From Stictocephala bisonia (lineage: Eukaryota; Arthropoda; Insecta; Hemiptera; Membracidae): a stretch of DNA of 64,000 nt. Under the pieces are notes generated by a model. That model searched no databases and was not told the origin of the DNA. It saw only the letters and a program-made list of their open reading frames with translations. The stretch lies in NCBI GenBank assembly GCA_035578905.1, contig JAQJVL010001127.1, positions 62,001 to 126,000 of the forward strand. The letters are read 5' to 3'. The translations under genes and the position numbers were made by a program. Shown here piece after piece: positions 57,190 through 64,000 of this stretch (positions are counted from its first letter, which is position 1; each line of letters begins with the position of its first letter).

Positions 57190-60048
57190 CGATGTTAAAA
57201 ATGTTTGCCACAATAATGGGTTAGATTCCAGGATGTTATTCCTTAATATTCAGGGCTTGGATAAAAAAGTTTCTGTTCTAGAAAGTTCCTTAATTAACAA
57301 AAATGTTTTTGCAATATGTTTGACAGAACATTGGCTTAAAGAAGATGAAACTAACTTAGCAGTACCTGATGGATACTCCTTTGCCAGTGCTTTCTGTCGA
57401 GCTAATCACATTCGGGGTGGTTCTTTAACTTTTACCCGTAATGACATAAAAACCAGAGAATGCAATATTAAGCACCTTTGCTCGGAAATGAATTTCGAAG
57501 CTACTGCAGTTTTTATTGATAGGCTAAAAATAATAATTGTTTCAATTTACCATTCACCATCTGGTGATCCGCATATTTTTTTAGACGCATTTGATAAATT
57601 GTTATTGTACTTGTCTAGTTGGCCAAAGTACACCTCTGTTATAGGAGGTGATTTCAACTTGAACTTTGATGTGACAAAACAAAATAATTTATCAAAACGA
57701 TTTATCAATATCTTGCGACAGTATAATTTTTATTATTTAAATAGTAAACCAACTAGAGGTGCTAACTGTCTAGATAATGTTTTAGTCAATTCCCAAAGAA
57801 ATGTTGCAATTGAGTGTGACATTTTCAATTTTCCATTCTCTGACCACAATGGTCTAATTATAAATGCTCCATTCATCAAATGTCATCTGAAAAAAACACA
57901 ATCTGAAAACAATAGTCCATACAATCTGGACTCAAACAGTTACTTCAGGATGATCCTACCAAAATCCTCAGTAATTTGCTTGACAGAAAAACTTAGATGT
58001 TATCAATGGGATAACCTATTAAATCTAAAAAATTACACTGCCACTAATACTTTTCAAATTTTCTTTCAAAAATTGGTAGACAATATAAATTTCTATTCAA
58101 AACTTAAAAGAGTCAAAACATACAACTGCCCTAAATTAAAACATGATTGGTACTCCAATGATCTGGCCAATATGAAAAAAAATTACTATTTTTAGATACT
58201 ATTATTAAAAGAAAAGGTAAAGACTCATTAGAAACTAAGCAAAAATTTTTAGACCTGAAAAAACAATACAGAAAAGCAATTAAAGATGCAAAAATACTAT
58301 ATAATACCAATTTAATAGAGAGCAGTAGTAATAAATGTAAAACCGCTTGGAAAGTGATAAAGGATGCAAGTAAACAAAATTCATTAAATAAATCAAACCC
58401 TGGAATCTCACCCGATATGTTTAATAATTTTTTTATTGAATCTGTTAATGACATTAAAACTAAAGTAAGTAGTCCTAAATATAGTTCAGAGGAGCTAATT
58501 CAATTTTCTGCAGTCAATTCTCAAACTTTTGCATGGAGACTAGTAAGTCCGGAGGATATAGTAACTACTACAGGTAGACTCAAAAATTCCGACAGTTGTG
58601 ACGTTTATCTAATGTCCAATAACTTGTTAAAAAAAATTATAGCACATATTGCCATTCCTCTATCCTACTGCTTTAATCTCTGTCTCATGGAGGGAGTTTT
58701 TCCTGATGAGTTGAAAATATCACGAATATGCCCAATTCTTAAAAAAGGCCCAAAAGACAAGCCGCAGAGCTATCGCCCAATTTCTATTGTTCCAACTTTT
58801 TCAAAATTATTTGAAATTATAATCCATGAACAATTAAGTGCCTATTTAGAAAAAAATCAATTTTTAAGTAACTCACAATTCGGATTTAGGAAGGGGAAAT
58901 CTACAACTGACGCTGTAGATATGCTGGTTCGTGAAGTGTTATCAGCTTTTGAAAATAAAACATTTGCTCAGGCCACATTCTGTGACCTGAGCAAAGCGTT
59001 TGATTGTGTAAATCATTCTGAATTATTAATGAAATTAAACCATTACGGTATCTCAGGCAGGCAACTTAAATTTTTTAGTTCCTATTTTTGTAATCGTAAG
59101 CAAAAAGTTTTTGTGGACGGTGAGTGGTCCCAGGAAATACAAGTCACACAAGGTGTCCTCCAGGGATCGGTCCTGGGACCACTATTATTTGTAATTAGTA
59201 TTAATGACCTCCCAAGCTTTGTGAGGACTAAAACTTTTCTTTATGCGGATGATTCAACATTTTTTAATTCTAATTCTAATCTTGAACAACTAAAATCTCT
59301 CTGTGAAAATACTCTTAAAAATGCATCTGACTGGTTTAAATCAAATGGATTTCTCTTAAATGAAGAAAAAACTAAAAAAGTTACTTTTTCTCTAAGACCT
59401 GTTGATGAACGCTTCTTGAAAAATAATCCTGATGACAATGTAACATTTTTAGGAATGTTTGTAGATAAAACACTTTCCTGGGGATCACACATTGATTATA
59501 TTAGTATTAAATTATCTAGGGTAATTTATTTATTAAAACGATTGTCTCATTCTGTACACCAAAATTATATCAGATCAGCTTATTTTGCATATTTCCAGTC
59601 TATATTTAGATATGGATTAATTTTTTATGGGAACTGCAGTAGGATAGATGAAATTTTACTTTTGCAAAAAAAAGCTATTAGAGCTATTTCAAATGCAGGA
59701 CCTGTAGAGCACTGCAAACCCTTATTTTTGAAATTAAATATCCTCACTGTTATTAATATTTACATCTTCGATTTGTTTTTGTATGTGTTAAGAACTCCTG
59801 GTATTATTAAACAAAGTTCACATCAATATAGCACTAGGACCAAAGATCAAGCTAAAATTAATTTTTTTAGATTGAGTAAAACATTGAACAGCCACAATAT
59901 AATTTCAATCAGAGTCTATAACAAATTGATCCATTTATTCAATATGTATCCCAAAAAAACTTTCTGTAATAAATTATTTAACTGGCTCCTAAAGCACCCT
60001 TTTTATTCACTTGACGAATTTTTTAGTACAAATATTTTTGACTTTTAA
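57182..60048 (+). pseudogene. LINE B ORF2: AP endonuclease plus reverse transcriptase, one frameshift
   Basis: Starts at ATG 57182, overlapping the ORF1 end by 8 nt, which suggests coupled or reinitiated translation. The endonuclease shows LFLNIQGLD, CLTEHWL, SIYHSPSGD, GGDFNLNFD, NCLDNVLV and FSDHNGL. A missing T in the run 58189-58193 creates TAG (58193-58195). The next frame continues directly with a Lys-rich linker and NKCKTAWKVIK, then a reverse transcriptase. Its motifs are SYRPISIVP, QFGFRKGKSTTDA, DLSKAFDCVNH, GVLQGSVLGPLLF (Pro of PQG is Leu) and catalytic YADDST. It ends at TAA 60046-60048. One base short of intact. Confidence 0.9.
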
Positions 60049-60208
60049 TTCATTTTAAGTTAGTACATTGTAATCCTCACTGCTATATTTTATTAGATTT
60101 ACTTGTGTAGTGTTAAGAATCTTTGACTTAGCATTTATGTGCTTGTATTGTGACGTTGTCAATGCTATGTAGTTTTATGACAATAAATGGAATTTGAATT
60201 TGAATTGG
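60049..60208 (+). other. LINE B 3' UTR and tail
   Basis: A short 3' UTR with AATAAA at 60181-60187 followed by GAATTT repeats. It abuts the hAT element at 60229. Confidence 0.7.
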
Positions 60209-60655
60209 CACTATGTTTGTGCGTGTAATAGGGGTGTGCGAGTAGCAATCAAATCGAGTCGAGTTTTTAGACATAATTTCGAGTTGGAGTTTTTTTTCGA
60301 GTCGAGTATTTAATCCTTAATTTTCAAAAATGAAAACACTGAAATGAAGTTAGCAATACACTCTATCACTATTTATTTAGTTTGCTGAATAATTAATAAA
60401 GTTTGGAAAATTGTTTTAGAATCTATGAAATGATTGTATCAGTGATTTAATATAAATATTCATATTCTTGTTAAATAAACTGTAAAATAATATGTGGAAT
60501 ATTTGTCATAACTTATAAAAAAAAGGCCTAAAATAAATTCAGAGAAAAAATTTACAATATTGAAACTAAACAAAATCTGGCGCTAAAAACAGTATATAGT
60601 AGCTTTACGGCTAACTCTACTGCGAAAGTTGATCTATAACCTTAACCCTTTCGCT

Positions 60656-61523
60656 TCCGACGTCCGATATATCGGACGTCATGGTTTTTTCGAAAACTTC
60701 CAACGTCCGATATATCAGACGTCTGCGGAAAATTTTTTTTCAGTTAATTAAATTCGTCCGATTATTATGAAACTATAGCAACGTATGCATAAACATACAG
60801 GTTACACTAGAAATTAGGTTTTATCGTCTTTGGAATAATAACTTTAATTTTACGCATCTTTGAATTTGAACATCTGTGACTTACAACTTGAGTTGTTCTG
60901 AATCAGTAGTTTACTGCTAACCTTTAGCATATGTGTCCGTTTGATGTTAGCTGTGTTGCGTATTACTTCTAGTTGTTTTTAGAGTGTTTTATTTATTTCA
61001 TAATTAGTATTTGCTTCTTTATAGTTTGTTTAGTGTTTATATCGAAGTGTAAATATGAGTAACGGTAGACGAAAACGAGAACGATCGCCCATTAGCGTTG
61101 AAATTGGGCAAAAATTCCAAACAACATGTTCAAAAAAAAATTCTACAACAGACATTTTTAAAGGTAAGACCATACAAATTTGTAAGCATGTTAGCAACAA
61201 GATTATCTTTAAAATGTATATCTTGAAAATGTTCTAAGATTTTTTTTGTGCACTATAGGTTAGTTCAAACTACAAAAATAAAAAAAATTAAAAATTATTT
61301 ATACATGTATATACATATAAATAAACATTTTTAAACTAATAAATATTACTTTATCAATTATATTTATAGAGAATTTAATGACAAAAAAAACAAAACAAGA
61401 ATCATTCAATTCCATTCATAAATAAAAAATATACAGCATATTTCTTAAAACAATGCATTTTCACCAAAAAGAACCTTGGAAGTCTTCGCAAATACCACAT
61501 AACGGACGTCGGAAGCGAAAGGG
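60656..61523 (+). mobile_element. Non-autonomous piggyBac-like element
   Basis: Flanked by TTAA on both sides (60652-60655, 61524-61527) with perfect 21-bp inverted ends beginning CCCTTTCGCTTCCGACGTCC. Subterminal palindromes of GACGTCCGATATATCGGACGTC type occur twice near the left end (60657-60722). TTAA targets and CCCT ends are the hallmark of piggyBac. At 868 bp it lacks the transposase core. Confidence 0.88.
61055..61163 (+). pseudogene. Possible 5' exon of a piggyBac transposase gene
   Basis: ATG at 61055 opens SNGRRKRERSPISVEIGQKF and more, a basic N-terminus. It reaches TTTAAAG followed by GTAAGACC (61164), a good donor-like site, about 36 codons in. It sits centrally in the piggyBac-like element after an AT-rich leader. 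I infer an internal-deletion derivative that kept its promoter and first exon. Homology to a transposase cannot be confirmed from so short a stretch. Confidence 0.35.
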
Positions 61524-61732
61524 TTAAATCAAATCAAACTTAAATTAATTTTCTTAATATATAAATAATACAGCAAAAGACGTGGAAAGAGACTGGTCTC
61601 ACCACTAAAATTAATTTTATTTTATTTTTATTTTATTTTCCACGGTATTGATTAACTTTTGCATACTAATGTTTACAAATTTCAAAAGTTCACAAAACTA
61701 TTTATGTGTAATGCTTTTGTTCAATTGGTCGG

Positions 61733-61995
61733 TAGCGTAGTTGGTTCAATCCCAGCTTCATGTGCTAAAGGTTCTCAGTTCGATCCCAATCAGAGTCAAT
61801 ACATTTTGAGAAGGATCAGCTGATAACCACCGGCTGTTCATTTGTCATTGGGCTATTAATTAATGACACTTTCTAAGGAAGAGACGACCTTAGTTTGTAA
61901 CAATGACTACATTCGCTCATATACACTCATCACACTCATTCGAAATCCATATTCGCCCATATCTTGACGATCAGCGTCTTATGAATAAAAAAAAG
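61733..61995 (+). mobile_element. tRNA-derived SINE, second family
   Basis: A box A-like GGTAGCGTAGTTGG and a box B-like AGTTCGATCCC head a 260-bp unit ending in an A-rich AAAAAAAAGTTGAAAGTT tail. The 3' half matches 26107-26170. It is inserted in the hAT element. Confidence 0.75.
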
Positions 61996-62324
61996 TTGAA
62001 AGTTAAAACCTTTCAACAGTAAGTAGTTATCCATAAAACAGTAGTTACACTAGTTATCCATAAAACAGTAGTTACACAATAATATGTTCTTTTCAGCTAA
62101 CCTCAATTTCACCATTGACTACAATGTTTTGTTTATACTAACAGAAACAAAATAATTAATTGTCAATACAATACTAACTAGCGATAACAACTGCCGACTG
62201 GTCAAGGTTAACCTTGTTTTATTTTTCATCATACTGTTTGTACTTCCATGTGTCAAGTTGAGTTGTCACTTGTCAACAGATGGTTGTTATTTAATGAAAT
62301 AGGATAGATAAAATGGTTACAGCA

Positions 62325-62820
62325 GTGTAATCTGTTATAGATTTAACAGGTTACACGAATTACCCTGTTATTTTTGTAACTCCCAGTCATGATGCATGAT
62401 AAAGTTATTACGAACTTTATTTAACTGTAACGTATAGTGGTAATGGAGAGTAAATATAGCGTGCTGAGAAGTAGACGGAACTATAACTGAACTACGTGTG
62501 AAACTTAAGACTCTTGAATATAACAGTTAAATTATCGAAAACAAAAATAACTTTGATCGGTAACTCTGTAATGTCAAGCAATGCCACAACGGCAGTAACT
62601 CACTATCGTAATGTAACATACAGTATAACTTCAACTTCATAACCTTTGGTAACTTAGAATGTTATCTAGACCAGCCATAACGAGGCTTCGAGCCGTTAAG
62701 TAACGTCAGGACGTAACAGAATAACTGTCTGGATTATCAGCACGTCGAGAGTAATAGGTTACAAAAATAACAGATTATTATAACACGTTACTTAACGTTA
62801 CGCAAAAACTTAAAATAAAA
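62325..62820. mobile_element. Candidate MITE with subterminal inverted repeats
   Basis: CTGTTATTTTTGTAAC near 62381-62396 is inverted as GTTACAAAAATAACAG at 62758-62773, and further TAACGTTA-type motifs lie outward on the right. No ORF. Exact ends are uncertain. Confidence 0.45.
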
Positions 62821-63762
62821 TTGATAACAAATCGAATCCACAGCTAGCAGTATATTTCATATTGGGACTCGTCAAGTCAGCAATGTACTGGTAGTAGCTA
62901 CATTAATTGGTATTTCATTATTTTATTAGTCACGGTGCCGGAACGAAACTGTTCCGGGCATTCTTATCTCAAATTATTATAGCTTCTCAATTTCAATAGT
63001 TTACGTTCCAAGCATATTTTCTGTTACAGATTGAACGTGATTTAATTAAATCTGTCCAAAATTGTTAGTCTTAGAATAGTTTTAGTCATGAACTTTCAAA
63101 GGATGGACCTAAAATAAATGCAACTGTTAATTTCAAATGTTGGTAAAATTTATGTAACGAAGTTTTGAAACGGTTCAATAACTGATTCTTTGTGATCAGT
63201 TATCACGTTTTGTATGAATAACTAGTGACAGCTATTTGGAATAACATATTTGGACGTGCCTTCTTTATAAATAATGAGAATACTTTTTGCTGTAATCACT
63301 ATGGCCGTTCGATTGAGACTTTTGTGTGTGAATCACGAATCTGAATATATCACAAGAACATCTGTGGTTGCAAATACAATATTATAAACATATTTAAATA
63401 CAGTTGCCTACATAAAATGCTTATCTTTATAATATATAATACAATTGGGACTCTTGTCTTGATTATAGCGTTCTACACTCAAAGATATGGCAAAACGCGA
63501 CTTTATTTTTTTCGAGTTTTAAAAGAACTTGAATTGTGAGCTACTCGCACACCCCTAATGTGTAATGTGCAATTACTTTGATAATTTGTAATGTGGGAAA
63601 ATAATAATTGTATTGTTTACAAAAAAGATATGTATTACAAAATCAATTATTAGTATTATTGATATTAAACTGTATATTATTTCTAATGCACATAGTAATG
63701 TGTAAACACCTAACAAGGAAATAACAAGGTTGTGCTGTAACGAAGTATATTACCACTATATG
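62821..63762. other. Right part of hAT element and flank
   Basis: No gene recognised. An R2-like GGAACGAAACTGTTCCGGG imperfect palindrome lies at 62939-62959. Confidence 0.4.
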
Positions 63763-64000
63763 TGTATGGGCAGGCAGGTGGGTCATTACCACTGTACGTG
63801 TATGGGGGGCGGGTGGGTCATTACCACTGTATGTGTTTCAGCGGGCGGATGAGTCATTACCACTGAATGTATATGGGCGGGTGGGTGGGTCATTTTTACT
63901 GTACATGTATGGGCGGGGAGCTGGGTCATTACCACTGTACATGTGTGGGCGGGCGATTGGGTCATTACCACTGTATGTGTATGGTCGGGGGGGCTGGTTC
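63763..64000 (+). repeat. 36-bp G-rich minisatellite, array 2
   Basis: At least six units of about 36 bp of the form GGGCGGGTGGGTGGGTCATT, then ACCACTGTACGTGTAT, running to the window end. It is the same unit as 30947-31139. 63875-63889 has four GGG runs with 1-nt loops. The - strand ORF 63786-63971 is a translation of the repeat. Confidence 0.85.

Larger units (their letters stand above)
49727..60208 (+). mobile_element. LINE B: near-intact non-LTR retrotransposon with PWWP-esterase-macro ORF1
   Basis: A sense-strand LINE of about 5.5 kb after removing the nested LINE C (50559-55541). Order: ORF1 (PWWP, coiled coil, SGNH esterase, macro domain), ORF2 (AP endonuclease, reverse transcriptase), short 3' UTR, AATAAA at 60181-60187 and a GAATTT-repeat tail to about 60208. 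ORF1 and ORF2 overlap by 8 nt (57182-57189). Damage is limited to two nested insertions in ORF1 and one 1-nt deletion in ORF2. An esterase in ORF1 is known in CR1-group elements, and I place it there by inference. Confidence 0.85.
60229..63557. mobile_element. Non-autonomous hAT element, 3.3 kb
   Basis: The ends are perfect inverted TAGGGGTGTGCGAGTAGC. Flanking 8-mers gcgtgtaa (60221-60228) and atgtgtaa (63558-63565) agree at six of eight positions, fitting an aged 8-bp hAT duplication. No transposase is present. Within it lie a piggyBac-like element, a SINE and a MITE, so it has been a target itself. The same terminus recurs at 34560-34588. Confidence 0.75.

Noticed and set aside
61735..61815. 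Functional tRNA gene
   Set aside because: Boxes A and B are present but no acceptor stem or anticodon arm folds; the 3' half is shared with another SINE copy.
63763..64000. Telomeric or subtelomeric repeat
   Set aside because: The unit is 36 bp with no TTAGG-type telomere motif, and an identical unit lies at 31 kb.

Overview
This is an AT-rich piece of animal nuclear DNA, almost certainly from an arthropod and probably an insect. It holds a spliced protein-coding gene with GT-AG introns, several non-LTR retrotransposon clades, Penelope-like, hAT, piggyBac, mariner and pogo/Tigger elements, and tRNA-derived SINEs. I cannot name the species. The palindrome TAGGCCTA occurs far more often than base composition predicts.

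Only one host gene is visible. It lies on the + strand and spans most of the window: eight consecutive exons (8550-48667) of a microtubule-associated serine/threonine kinase (MAST family; the Drosophila member is drop out). They encode the serine-rich N-terminal region and the conserved pre-kinase MAST domain (DUF1908). The splice phases (1, 2, 0, 2, 0, 0, 1, 0) chain into one open frame. The protein start lies left of the window or was not recognised; the kinase and PDZ exons must lie right of 64000. The visible introns run from 0.6 to 12.5 kb, and the last exceeds 15 kb.

The rest is mobile DNA inside those introns, often nested. 4-13 kb: a Tigger MITE, hairpin MITEs, SINEs, and a Penelope-like element with inverted pseudo-LTRs carrying hammerhead-like motifs. 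12.9-15.4 kb: a 5'-truncated CR1-like LINE inserted in an older repeat. 17-23 kb: transposase and RT relics, a 23-bp minisatellite and a 1.4-kb foldback element. 24-34 kb: a decayed hAT transposase gene, a G-quadruplex-prone 36-bp minisatellite, and a palindrome with a second hammerhead-like motif. 35-43 kb: a SINE, a LINE relic with RNase H, and a nearly complete RTE-like LINE. 44-47 kb: a mariner relic and an unclassified repeat. 49.7-60.2 kb: a nearly complete sense-strand LINE (LINE B) whose first ORF is interrupted by a complete antisense LINE (LINE C). 60.2-63.6 kb: a hAT element containing a piggyBac element, a SINE and a MITE. 63.76-64.0 kb: a second array of the 36-bp minisatellite.

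The most notable item is LINE B. Mentally removing two clean nested insertions leaves one reading frame of about 800 codons holding a PWWP chromatin-reader domain, coiled coils, an SGNH-type esterase and an OARD1-like macro (ADP-ribose) domain. This frame overlaps an endonuclease/reverse transcriptase ORF by 8 nt. LINE C carries a PHD finger in its ORF1. Two unrelated LINEs with chromatin-reader-type domains therefore sit in a transcribed gene, one inside the other. Second in interest are the two hammerhead-like families, whose stem I bases are swapped in a compensatory way.
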